Positions 8,530 through 16,007 of a stretch of 35,220 nt of DNA are shown here, in pieces. A model generated the notes under the pieces. It did not search any database and was not told where the DNA came from. It saw nothing but the letters and a program-made list of their open reading frames with translations. The position numbers and the translations under genes were made by a program. Origin of the DNA: an uncultured Collinsella sp. (GTDB taxonomy: Bacteria > Actinomycetota > Coriobacteriia > Coriobacteriales > Coriobacteriaceae); the NCBI GenBank assembly GCA_958445065.1, contig CAUCQW010000024.1:1-35220 (forward strand), in the 5' to 3' direction. Numbering within the stretch: the first letter of the stretch is position 1; each line of letters opens with the position of its first letter.

Positions 8530-9431
8530 CGGGCCTCCTCTCCGTTGCGCCAAAAAGCCAGTTCCTCGCGGTTGGCGGCGCTCAAGTATACATGCTGTCT
8601 GTCAATCGCATCGATCACACGGTGGACCTCGTCACCGTCGCGGCGCATCACGGCCAGGCGCAGACAAAGCATCCAAACCTCCTGCTCCTCGGGCACGTCG
8701 AGCACCAGCTGGTCGGTCACGGCCTGCGCCTCGTCGATCTGTCCGACATCGGCCAGCGCCGTCGCGTATCGAATGCGCAGCTCAAGGGTGTTCTCGCGCT
8801 CGCAGCGACGCGCAAGCAGGCGCGCGTACTGTTGGCGCTGAATCTGAGCCACGCGCCCCTCGGCCAAGCCCGAGCCCAAGTATTCACCAAGAAAATCGCA
8901 GTATTCGTTGAGGTTTTGCGCGTTCGGGTCCGTCTTAAAGGCACGCTCCAGCTGCTGCAGTTTAAGGTCGGACTCTTTGGAGATCTGTGCCACCGCCGTC
9001 GCGGCATAGTGCGCCACCTCAACGTCGTCGTTAAGCTTAGCCGCCTGCAGCTGCGCCAGGTACGCGTCGGGCTCCTCGGTGAGCATGGAGAGCATTAGAC
9101 GGCGCCGGTCTGCCGGGTCGTTAACGATGAGCGCCTCCTCGAGCGGCACTACGCCTGCATCAGCATCACGTTCGTACACTAGGATGCTGCGATGCAGGTC
9201 GTCGTTGAAGCGCAGCGACTCCAGCGCAGACTCTTTCAGCCCCTCGCCAAACACCGCGCTGCGGACCGATAGCAGAACCACCAGCAATGGGCCCCATAGC
9301 GGCACCAGCACTATCACAGCCAGCATGTGCCCGCGCACCGGCAGCAGGCCCAACTTCATGAGCGTCCACAGCATCAGACAAACCAGCGCATGAATCAGCA
9401 GCAAGACGGCGGCAACAACAAGCGAGATCAA
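8526..9431 (-). CDS. pelE: PelE, membrane/TPR-like scaffold
   Basis: 301 residues. Two N-terminal hydrophobic helices (about 2-28 and 36-58) are followed by a helical, TPR-like cytoplasmic region (about 90-300). That layout is the hallmark of PelE, which bridges PelD and the synthase/exporter. Translation most likely starts at TTG (9431), overlapping the pelD stop as TTGA, with GAGGGGAG upstream. Sequence identity to well studied PelE proteins tends to be low, so the call rests on topology, size and position between pelD and the PelA-like gene. Confidence 0.85.
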   Translation of the reverse strand: MISLVVAAVLLLIHALVCLMLWTLMKLGLLPVRGHMLAVIVLVPLWGPLLVVLLSVRSAVFGEGLKESALESLRFNDDLHRSILVYERDADAGVVPLEEALIVNDPADRRRLMLSMLTEEPDAYLAQLQAAKLNDDVEVAHYAATAVAQISKESDLKLQQLERAFKTDPNAQNLNEYCDFLGEYLGSGLAEGRVAQIQRQQYARLLARRCERENTLELRIRYATALADVGQIDEAQAVTDQLVLDVPEEQEVWMLCLRLAVMRRDGDEVHRVIDAIDRQHVYLSAANREELAFWRNGEEAR

Positions 9432-11611
9432 GCGACACTCCCCTCACCGTCACCGGTGTAAGCGATGTGCTGCAGCAGCGCCACGATGTCCTCGCCGTCG
9501 ACGGGCTCCACCGCAATCTGCTTCGCGATCAGACGCTCGCGGATAATGGGCAGGTCGCACGCCTTTGCCTGGCGCATAAGCAGGTAGAGCACGTCGCCAT
9601 CGACCAAGCCCGCCGCGTCGCTCTCGCGGATTGCCGACCCAATTGCGCCCACCAGCTCGCCGACAGGCTCCATGCCCGGTACCACGCGCAGGAGCAAAAA
9701 GCTGCCCATCTTGCCATCTGCCAGCGCCTGCTCGGCCGCGAGCTCTTGGCCAAAGGCAGCCTGTTTGAGCACGCAAGTGCCGTCAACGCAGCGTTTATCC
9801 TGTGCCACCGCCTCATAGTCAAAGGCACGGCCCAGCGCGCTTTCGACCAGGCCGCACAAGATGCGGAACAGGTTTTGGTAATAGAGCGTCATTTGGTTTT
9901 CAGCCGCGCGACGTACAAAGATCAACACGGCGGGTGCCCCGTCGCGCTCGATCGTGTATCCAAACATGGGAAGCCCCGGCGTCAGCTCGCGGTTCACCCA
10001 CAGATTCGAACGACCCCCGTCGCCCAAAAGAGGTGCAAGCTGCTCAAGCGTGAGCGAGCGTGCGGCATCTTCGGCAATCGCGGGACTTGCTGCCACCAGG
10101 CGTGCAAATGCCCCGCCCGAAACATGGTAGATCGCCACCGAATCGTTCTCGAGAATCTCGCCCAGAAGCTCGCAGCACTTGCGATAGATGTCGCGTGGGT
10201 TGAACACATCGAGCTCCTGCGTCACGGCAAAGATCTTGCCAAAGCTGTCGTGGCGACCCACGATCTGGCGCCTGTACGCGCGCTTGTCCTCGATCGCGTC
10301 GTGGTAGAGCTGCGTAAGGAACGTATTGCGGTTGCGCACGAGCTCGTTATGATCGCGCTCCGCCCTAATGGCTTCGCTGTTGCGCAGCTGCACATAGCCG
10401 CACACGGCACCCACAACAAAGTACGCAATAAACGGCAGCCAGTTGGACGGCTCGTAGAACAGGCCCTGGAAGGTATAGCCGTACAGAGTAAAGTAACTCG
10501 CGGCCAAACCCACCGACACCAGCAGCGCCGCAACCAGGCCAAAATCGAGCCCATACAGCGTGCCGATCAGTACCACGTACAGCAGGCGGTAGTCGAGCAC
10601 GTTAAGCTGAGCAGACTGCGAAAACACCAGCTCCAAGCCCTCAAAGAGCACCCAGGCCAGCGCGGTCTCCAGGCATTTGATGGGCAGTGTCCGCCCGCGC
10701 ATGCGGTCGATGGCGGCACGCAGCGGATGGCGCTTGCCCGCGAGGGTCTGCTCCCAGCGGGCGTGTATGGTCGAAAGATCGCGCAGCACGTCATAGCGCT
10801 GGAACCACCCGTAGCGCGTGCGGACGGTATCGCTCGGAGCAATGGAGACGACGGCGTCCCCGTCGTAGGTAATGTCGAGCCCCGGGAACAAGCCCTTGAG
10901 CGCCTCGCCCAGGTCTCCCACGGTGTGGGCAAAGCTATCCGGAACCTCGAGTTCCTCGAATGTGGCATCCCAGCTGTCGAAGATGCGACGCACCAGAACG
11001 GCCAGCTCCTCGGCGCAGAGGGCACCGAGCGGTGAGTCCGCCCCAGCCCTCATGACAGCAGAGCCTTGCGAGCACGCCTCGAACAGCGGGGTCAAAATCG
11101 GGTCTTCCAGCGTGGGCGAGGCGGTGTACAGATACGGCACGCGCAAGATCTTGGCCTGAATGCCGTCGCGGACCGCATAGTAGCGGCACAGGTCGTTGGC
11201 CGCACGGGCAATGATGCCCTTGCCGTTTTGCCCCGCAACGTCCACCGCACCGTCCGCTCCCATGGGACCAGTCACAAACAGCAGCTGAATCTGGCGACCC
11301 ATGCAAGCTCGAAAGACGGAGCGCAGCAGCTCGATGTCGCCAACGGCCTCGGTATGCGGCGTGAGATAGGTAGAGAGGTAGACCACACGGTCGAATTCGT
11401 AAGCCTGGTCCAGGTGCTGCAGCAGCTCTTTCCAAGACGCATGGAGCGACGACCCGTCGCGGCGCGCCTCGTTGGCCGCCACGACCTGAACATGGTCACC
11501 GGGAAACGCCTTGGCACAAAAGTCGTCATCGACATACGCGGTATTGCCAACAACCAGCACTTCCACCGTGCGCTCCCCCTCCCCAAATTTAGCTTTTGCC
11601 ATGGTAAACAT
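9428..11611 (-). CDS. pelD: PelD, c-di-GMP receptor with N-terminal SDR-like domain
   Basis: 727 residues. Order seen: an alpha/beta, epimerase/SDR-like domain (about 16-245, opening with TVEVLVVGNTAYV); four hydrophobic helices (about 312-331, 342-355, 357-375, 391-408); a charged linker helix (409-450); a GAF-like domain (about 455-600); and a degenerate GGDEF-like domain (about 605-720). The GGDEF signature is replaced by DGDVL (671-675), so no cyclase activity is expected. The allosteric I-site RxxD is kept as RESD (662-665), exactly five residues upstream. PelD of Pseudomonas binds c-di-GMP this way to switch on Pel synthesis. The SDR-like extension has no clear YxxxK dyad (LCRYYAVRDG instead), so it may be structural. 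The gene heads the operon. ATG at 11602 is an alternative start. Confidence 0.9.
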   Translation of the reverse strand: MFTMAKAKFGEGERTVEVLVVGNTAYVDDDFCAKAFPGDHVQVVAANEARRDGSSLHASWKELLQHLDQAYEFDRVVYLSTYLTPHTEAVGDIELLRSVFRACMGRQIQLLFVTGPMGADGAVDVAGQNGKGIIARAANDLCRYYAVRDGIQAKILRVPYLYTASPTLEDPILTPLFEACSQGSAVMRAGADSPLGALCAEELAVLVRRIFDSWDATFEELEVPDSFAHTVGDLGEALKGLFPGLDITYDGDAVVSIAPSDTVRTRYGWFQRYDVLRDLSTIHARWEQTLAGKRHPLRAAIDRMRGRTLPIKCLETALAWVLFEGLELVFSQSAQLNVLDYRLLYVVLIGTLYGLDFGLVAALLVSVGLAASYFTLYGYTFQGLFYEPSNWLPFIAYFVVGAVCGYVQLRNSEAIRAERDHNELVRNRNTFLTQLYHDAIEDKRAYRRQIVGRHDSFGKIFAVTQELDVFNPRDIYRKCCELLGEILENDSVAIYHVSGGAFARLVAASPAIAEDAARSLTLEQLAPLLGDGGRSNLWVNRELTPGLPMFGYTIERDGAPAVLIFVRRAAENQMTLYYQNLFRILCGLVESALGRAFDYEAVAQDKRCVDGTCVLKQAAFGQELAAEQALADGKMGSFLLLRVVPGMEPVGELVGAIGSAIRESDAAGLVDGDVLYLLMRQAKACDLPIIRERLIAKQIAVEPVDGEDIVALLQHIAYTGDGEGSVA

Positions 11612-11615
11612 GCGT

Positions 11616-11621
11616 ATTGTA
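11616..11621 (-). promoter_or_regulatory. Candidate -10 box of the pel operon
   Basis: On the minus strand TACAAT lies only four bases before the ATG at 11611, with TTGCCT 19 bases upstream as a weak -35. If used, transcription would begin on or within the first codons, giving a leaderless or near-leaderless pelD message. No Shine-Dalgarno sequence precedes either candidate ATG (11611 or 11602), which agrees. The box is seen; its use is inferred. Confidence 0.35.
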
Positions 11622-11801
11622 CGCTGTCAATGTAGGCCAAAGGCAACTTTAAAGCTGTTTTAAGAACTTTTTCAGACGGGAAGCGACTCGCGCCTGAGCC
11701 AGAGAGCCCTACACGTGCCGCTGCACGGCGGAGAAAGGCGAATCCACTACCCCTCAGGCATAATTCCTGAGCAAAATCAAGCAGAGCACACGGCTTTTTG
11801 C

Positions 11802-12027
11802 GCCACTTTAAGACGTAATCGGGATGTGGCGAGAGGCCAAATTCGGAAGTGCGGGGAAAACCAAAGGAATGCTGACCAGACCCCCGTTTTAGGCTTCCGC
11901 GACCTGCGGTTTTGATACAAAAAAACCGCGTTGTGCTCGAAGGTTTTCGATTTTTCCCCGCACTTCTGTAATTACATCTCTGGATCGAGGGCGCAGGCAA
12001 TGGTGACGACATCCACGATAGCGCCCC
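11802..12027. repeat. ~225 bp palindromic repeat, copy 1
   Basis: This block is repeated in the same orientation at 13985-14207. Its core is a long stem: left arm 11839-11860 (AAATTCGGAAGTGCGGGGAA...) pairs with right arm 11951-11973 (...TTCCCCGCACTTCTGTAATT). Between the arms lies a GC-rich segment with CTGCGGTTTT and AAAACCGCG, able to fold as an inner hairpin. A conserved tail after the right arm (through TGGATCGAG) is also shared. There is no ORF inside. It behaves like a MITE or REP-type dispersed element. It lies between the pelD promoter and the AlbA_2 gene. Confidence 0.8.
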
Positions 12028-12165
12028 CCTATGCCTGATACCAAAATCGTTCCATAGGGACCCGTTTCCCAATGGGATGATTCTTCACAAAGGGCATTAA
12101 GGCGCATGAGAACATGGTAGAGGCAAGCAAGCGCGCTTCCACGTTTTCGCCCATGGTGACCACGG

Positions 12166-12171
12166 TATAAT
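12166..12171 (+). promoter_or_regulatory. -10 box for the AlbA_2 regulator gene
   Basis: A perfect TATAAT lies 37 bases upstream of the ATG at 12209. The -35 region (around 12143, GTTTTC) is weak. A GGGAAAGG ribosome site sits about eight bases before the ATG. Confidence 0.45.
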
Positions 12172-12208
12172 CCAACGAGACAAGCAACGAACGGGAAAGG
12201 CAGCGCGG

Positions 12209-13591
12209 ATGAACCTGGGCAGCGAGAGCGAGACCGTCGAGTTCAAGAAGTCCACTGGCGAGCATAAAGAAGCACTGCAAGCCATCAGCGCCATGCTGAA
12301 CAAGCACGGCCGCGGCGAGCTCTACTTCGGCGTGAAGGACAACGGCGATGTCATCGGCCAGGATGTCAGCGACGCAACGCTGCGCCAGGTGACGTCGTGG
12401 GTGTCCGACAAGATCGAGCCCGCGGTGTTCCCGACGGTCGAGTGCCTCGACGCCGATGATGGGCTGCGATACATCAAAATTGCCTTCTCAGGTGCCGACG
12501 CCCCCTACTCCGCCGACGGACGCTACTTCACCCGCGTGGGGACTTCGAACAAAGCGCTGTCGGCCTCGGAGCTGAGCGCCATGGTCGTCAAGCGTGAGCG
12601 CGCCCGTAGCCCGTGGGACTCGCTGCCGTCCGGCAGGCCCGTCTCCGACGCCGACGAGCAGGCGGTGCGTGACTTCGTCGCGCGCGGCGGCAGGGCCGGA
12701 CGCGTGGGCGGCGGGTTCGCCGGCGTGGAGGACACCTTGGCAAGGCTCGACCTCGTCGCGCCCGACGGCAGCCTAAGAAACGCCGCGGTGGAGCTGTTCT
12801 GCGAGGGATCCGACACCTACCCCAGGATGAAGCTGGGGCTTCTGGGCGGCAACACCAAGGCCAAGATCCTCGACCTGCGCCGCGAGTGCGGCACCATGCT
12901 CAAGCTGCTCGACTTCGCCGAGTACTTCGTGACGTCGAACATCAGGCGCGAGTTCGTCATCGGCGAGACGGGCATGTACCGCAAGGAGATCCCCGAGATC
13001 CCGGCCGAGGCCATCCGCGAGGCGGTTGCCAACGCGCTGTGCCACCGCGACTACACCACCGGCACCGCCGTCGAGGTCAACGTGTTCATGGACACCGTCC
13101 AGATCGTGAGCCCGGGCCTGTTCCCCGAGGGCGACTCGCCGCAAGAGCACCTAGACGGTACCGCGAGCGAGTTCGGCCTCCGAAACCCCGCGATCGCGCG
13201 CACCCTGTTCCGCGCCGGCGTCATCGAGCAGTACGGCACGGGCATACCGCGCATCAAGGAGGCCTGCGAGGCAGCCGGCGTGAGGTTCCGCTTCGAGCAG
13301 ACCGTCAACAGCACCGTCGTCGTCTTCGAGCGTCCTGGGTTACAGAAAGCGGCCTTCAGGAGAACCGCGGCCGACAACCGACCGCTCCTCAGCGAGCGCG
13401 AACGAGCAGCGATGGCAATTGCCGCCGCTCAGGGGAAAATCACGACCTCCGACCTCGCGCGGGAGTCCAATGTCGGTAGGAAAACGGCCTCGAAGACTCT
13501 GAAAGACCTTGCCGGGCGAGGCCTGTTGGAATGGGTAGGGAAAAGCCCGAAAGACCCGCACCAGTTCTACAGGATGCCAAGCGAAGTTTGA
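12209..13591 (+). CDS. AlbA_2/Schlafen-like putative DNA-binding regulator
   Basis: 460 residues. The N-terminal AlbA_2 (Schlafen-like, formerly AAA_4) domain opens with SESETVEFKKS (5-15) and has GELYFGVKDNGDVIG (36-50). A middle region carries the GHKL-like HATPase_c_4 features: EAVANALCHRDY at about 270-282 and EQYGTGIPRIKEAC at about 337-350. A winged-helix C-terminus (about 395-450) contains KITTSDLARESNVGRKTASK. Proteins of this build are usually annotated putative transcriptional regulator or ATP-dependent DNA helicase RecG-related and are common in mobile and defence contexts. No partner gene is in its transcription unit, and the gene is bracketed by the two copies of the ~225 bp repeat. 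GC content is high, unlike the next gene. Confidence 0.8.
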   Translation: MNLGSESETVEFKKSTGEHKEALQAISAMLNKHGRGELYFGVKDNGDVIGQDVSDATLRQVTSWVSDKIEPAVFPTVECLDADDGLRYIKIAFSGADAPYSADGRYFTRVGTSNKALSASELSAMVVKRERARSPWDSLPSGRPVSDADEQAVRDFVARGGRAGRVGGGFAGVEDTLARLDLVAPDGSLRNAAVELFCEGSDTYPRMKLGLLGGNTKAKILDLRRECGTMLKLLDFAEYFVTSNIRREFVIGETGMYRKEIPEIPAEAIREAVANALCHRDYTTGTAVEVNVFMDTVQIVSPGLFPEGDSPQEHLDGTASEFGLRNPAIARTLFRAGVIEQYGTGIPRIKEACEAAGVRFRFEQTVNSTVVVFERPGLQKAAFRRTAADNRPLLSERERAAMAIAAAQGKITTSDLARESNVGRKTASKTLKDLAGRGLLEWVGKSPKDPHQFYRMPSEV

Positions 13592-13645
13592 GGCTGCAGG
13601 TCCTAGCCGGGAAACAGGCCCATTGCGTTTGCTGCCCTCCCCCTG

Positions 13646-13705
13646 CTGGGCACTACTGAGTAATCTACTGGGCACTGCTGAGTAATCTACTGAGTAGTGC
13701 CCAAG
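13646..13705. repeat. 22 bp tandem repeats with terminal inverted match
   Basis: Two and a half units: 13646-13667 and 13668-13689 differ at one base, and a third is partial from 13690. The first unit begins GGGCACTACT and the block ends AGTAGTGCCC, so the whole array can fold into a stem. It lies about 55 bases after the stop of the AlbA_2 gene. Confidence 0.75.
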
Positions 13706-13781
13706 CGCGAGTTGGCAAGTCCGCCGAAGCCCAGAGAAACGGCTCCGAAGAATATACTGACCGCTACTGACCGCTACTGAT

Positions 13782-13813
13782 CGCGGCATTCGGCAGGCCC
13801 GCCGAATGCCGCG
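13782..13813. terminator. 13 bp perfect hairpin, possible transcript end
   Basis: CGCGGCATTCGGC (13782-13794) pairs perfectly with GCCGAATGCCGCG (13801-13813) around a six-base loop. Just before it, the decamer TGACCGCTAC occurs twice in tandem, with a third degenerate copy. No T-run follows, so it is not a textbook intrinsic terminator; it may stabilise the 3' end of the upstream message. Confidence 0.4.
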
Positions 13814-13984
13814 GTCTCCCGAGACTAGCAGAGCCGCCCTTATTGTTAGCGCTGCCGAAGCAAGCCCTACTTCAGCAGCAACTTGAATTTTCGTGCGATG
13901 AGCCTCCCCGGAGCCAAGAGCCTTTTGCCCTAATCACAACACCGCAATTCAAGCACCGCAGAAAACTCCATTAGCGATGAACCA

Positions 13985-14207
13985 GCCACTTGAAGACGTG
14001 ATCAAGGTGCGGCAAGGGGTCAAATTCGGAAGTGCGGGGAAAATCGAAGAAATGCTAACCAGGCCCCAGTTTTCGCTTCCGCGAACTGCGGTTTTGGTGC
14101 TAAAAATCGCGTTGTGCTCGAAGGTTCTCGATTTTCCCCGCACTTCCGTAATTACATCCTTGGATCGAGAGTGCAGGCAACAATGACGTCATCCGCGATA
14201 GCACCCA
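13985..14207. repeat. ~225 bp palindromic repeat, copy 2
   Basis: Second direct copy of the element at 11802-12027. Here the arms are cleaner: 14022-14047 pairs with 14128-14152, with a perfect 20 bp core (GGAAGTGCGGGGAAAATCGA with its complement). Divergence between copies is mostly single-base changes spread along the unit, so the copies are not a very recent duplication. Confidence 0.8.
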
Positions 14208-14295
14208 ACAGTCACGGACGTACAAAAGGCCGTTGCCGGAAGCCTCCATACAACGACTCTTCTTTGCGCGCGCCACGCTCGCAATGCTCCATTAA

Positions 14296-14358
14296 ATGTA
14301 ACTAATTGATTTGCTATATACCATTCATAATGGCACATAGCAAATCAATTAGTTACAT
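14296..14358. repeat. Perfect 22 bp inverted repeat, candidate operator or oriT-like site
   Basis: Arms 14296-14317 and 14337-14358 are exact reverse complements, separated by 19 bases that hold a smaller palindrome (CCATTCATAATGG). A promoter-like pair, TTGATT and TAATGG with 16 bases between, overlaps the structure. It ends 13 bases before a small ORF, so it could be an autoregulatory operator, or the nick-region hairpin of a lost mobilisation module. AT-rich against its surroundings. Confidence 0.7.
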
Positions 14359-14371
14359 GTGGAGGCAGAAC

Positions 14372-14473
14372 ATGAGGGAGTACGTCGAGAAGCAGCTGCA
14401 CACTAGAGTCGATTGCGAGCCCAACGACGCCTCGGAAATAACGACGCAAAACTCTTTCCGAAAGTGTAGGTGA
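14372..14473 (+). CDS. 33-residue small ORF, possibly a truncated RHH/mobilisation protein
   Basis: ATG at 14372 follows GGAGG by six bases and the 22 bp inverted repeat closely. The peptide begins MREYVEKQLHTRVDCEPNDA, which resembles the N-terminal beta strand of ribbon-helix-helix relaxosome or antitoxin proteins. It then ends at a TGA overlapping the ribosome site of the next gene. It may be a leader peptide, or the 5' stump of a gene cut when the 442-residue gene was joined. Not verified by any homologue. Confidence 0.4.
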   Translation: MREYVEKQLHTRVDCEPNDASEITTQNSFRKCR

Positions 14474-14478
14474 GCGAA

Positions 14479-15807
14479 ATGGCGACTCATGCATACGATG
14501 ACCTTTATTCTTATCTAGCCGCATTCAAGAACAGCTCTCTTGCCGAAATAATTGCGTACCTAGAAGAACTGGGGCAAAGGAGGTTCGACGCCTTTATTAG
14601 GGGCCTTGCACCCCTTATCCCAATCGAAAAAATCGAAAATCAATCCCTGTTCAATTTTTCTGTTGACTCCACCCTTGAAGGAGGCAAATTCCCCTGCACT
14701 GACTATGCCTGTCGAGAGCAAAACATTTACCATTTGGCAAAGTTCTCAGCATTGTATGCAGATAAAACACTGATTCATTGCCCTATAGAATCGGCATTCG
14801 AAATGGGGCACGATGATTATGTCTCAGTCGATGAACTTGCATTCGGGATCTATTTGACCATGCGAGTCGAAGACATAGTCAAAGCTGGAATACTCGGATT
14901 TTCGAGCAATTACATTCCTCTTTGCAAAGATTGCCTAGCGCGACAAATCGAAAGAGAATCAAAAGCAAAAGGATTGATATCGAGTTATTGGGATGAACTC
15001 GTACGACAATTCTGTTCCTCTACCTCGTGCACTTTAAAACAAGCACCAGATGGGAATCTGTATGTAGCGATTGAGGGAATGGATGCATATGGGTCCCATG
15101 ATGAGATGGATGTCGATTTCCTGGTAATCCCGTCTGAATACGAATCGCTCTATGCAAGCCAAGGCGAAACGCGATTGGATAGAGACATGCTGGAGAAAGG
15201 CGGCATCTTGACTATCCTACTGCCATTGTTGGACGATTGCTTTCAAGCCCTCGTCAATCCCTATTTTTCGAATAGCTCGTATTTAACCACTCGTCCAGCT
15301 CAGATTGAGTTCCTCGAGTCCGCAACTTCCACCCTTTATCCTCGAAAAGATCAGACCATACCCATTCGCCGGTTATCTTGCCCCCTCCCCATTGCTGAAA
15401 ATGCAACGTTGCGTAGCATCCTTGATTGCCGCATTAGAAACGAAGAGTCGTTTCTTGTGTTTAGGGATACCTTGTCCAAAGGCCTGAGCGAAAGGCCCAT
15501 CGACACCTCGACATTAGCTGACCTGAAGAACGACCTAATTGAGCCCGAGCTTCACAAGATATCTTTAGTGATGAAAAACGAGCGATCCCGATTAGTCACC
15601 TCCGCAGGCATTGAAGCCGCTATCGGAATTGCGAGCTTTACATTGGGGCAATACGGAATCGCATCACCTTCTGATGCCATGGCCTTCCTCGGGGCTGCCG
15701 GCATAGGGGCCGTTGCATCTCAATCCGCAGATTTCTTGCGAGAAGCCAAGGCAAAAGAGAACCCCATGTATTTCCTCTGGAAGCTCAATAGAAACAACCG
15801 TCTGTAA
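14479..15807 (+). CDS. Uncharacterised 442-residue protein, island gene
   Basis: I do not recognise a characterised family. The ATG at 14479 has AGGTGAG immediately upstream; GTG at 14470 is an in-frame alternative. The N-terminal part is helical. An acidic, cysteine-bearing middle contains LCKDC (about 148-152) and CSSTSC (about 176-181), which could form a zinc site. The C-terminus (about 365-415) has two weakly hydrophobic, Gly/Ala-rich stretches that could insert in a membrane, then ends in NPMYFLWKLNRNNRL. It is strikingly AT-rich compared with the Pel and IS genes, a sign of transfer. It converges on another uncharacterised gene of similar base composition. An antiphage or toxin role is only a contextual guess. 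Confidence 0.75.
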   Translation: MATHAYDDLYSYLAAFKNSSLAEIIAYLEELGQRRFDAFIRGLAPLIPIEKIENQSLFNFSVDSTLEGGKFPCTDYACREQNIYHLAKFSALYADKTLIHCPIESAFEMGHDDYVSVDELAFGIYLTMRVEDIVKAGILGFSSNYIPLCKDCLARQIERESKAKGLISSYWDELVRQFCSSTSCTLKQAPDGNLYVAIEGMDAYGSHDEMDVDFLVIPSEYESLYASQGETRLDRDMLEKGGILTILLPLLDDCFQALVNPYFSNSSYLTTRPAQIEFLESATSTLYPRKDQTIPIRRLSCPLPIAENATLRSILDCRIRNEESFLVFRDTLSKGLSERPIDTSTLADLKNDLIEPELHKISLVMKNERSRLVTSAGIEAAIGIASFTLGQYGIASPSDAMAFLGAAGIGAVASQSADFLREAKAKENPMYFLWKLNRNNRL

Positions 15808-15884
15808 CCTAAGGGGCAGAACACCGCAGTCGCCGAGCATATCTCGATCATTAAATAAAGGCAGCACTAGAAAGGATGCGAATC

Positions 15885-16007
15885 GTGAAGAACCGATTCC
15901 CTTTACGAATGCCTAATGCAGTAAAAATCACTGGTAGATCCGAGCAGTTTAACCAAGACGACAAGAGCGCGCTCAGATTGCTGTCTGCAGTAGCTAGCCA
16001 AGTATAG
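15885..16007 (+). CDS. 40-residue small ORF between convergent island genes
   Basis: GTG at 15885, with AGAAAGGA eight bases upstream; an ATG at 15876 is in frame. The peptide contains MPNAVKITGRSEQFNQDD. This looks like the N-terminal stretch of some longer island proteins and could be a decayed 5' end. It overlaps the 3' end of the opposite-strand 234-residue gene by 14 bases. Could be a real small protein or a remnant. Confidence 0.3.
   Translation: MKNRFPLRMPNAVKITGRSEQFNQDDKSALRLLSAVASQV

Noticed and set aside
7018..8841. 607-residue plus-strand frame
   Set aside because: Antisense of the DUF2194 and pelE genes; it lacks a plausible start site and shows no domain.
9467..11035. 522-residue plus-strand frame
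   Set aside because: Antisense of pelD, a product of high GC at third positions.
13646..13705. 22 bp tandem repeats as iterons of a replication origin
   Set aside because: Only about two and a half units, no replication initiator gene nearby and no DnaA-box cluster.
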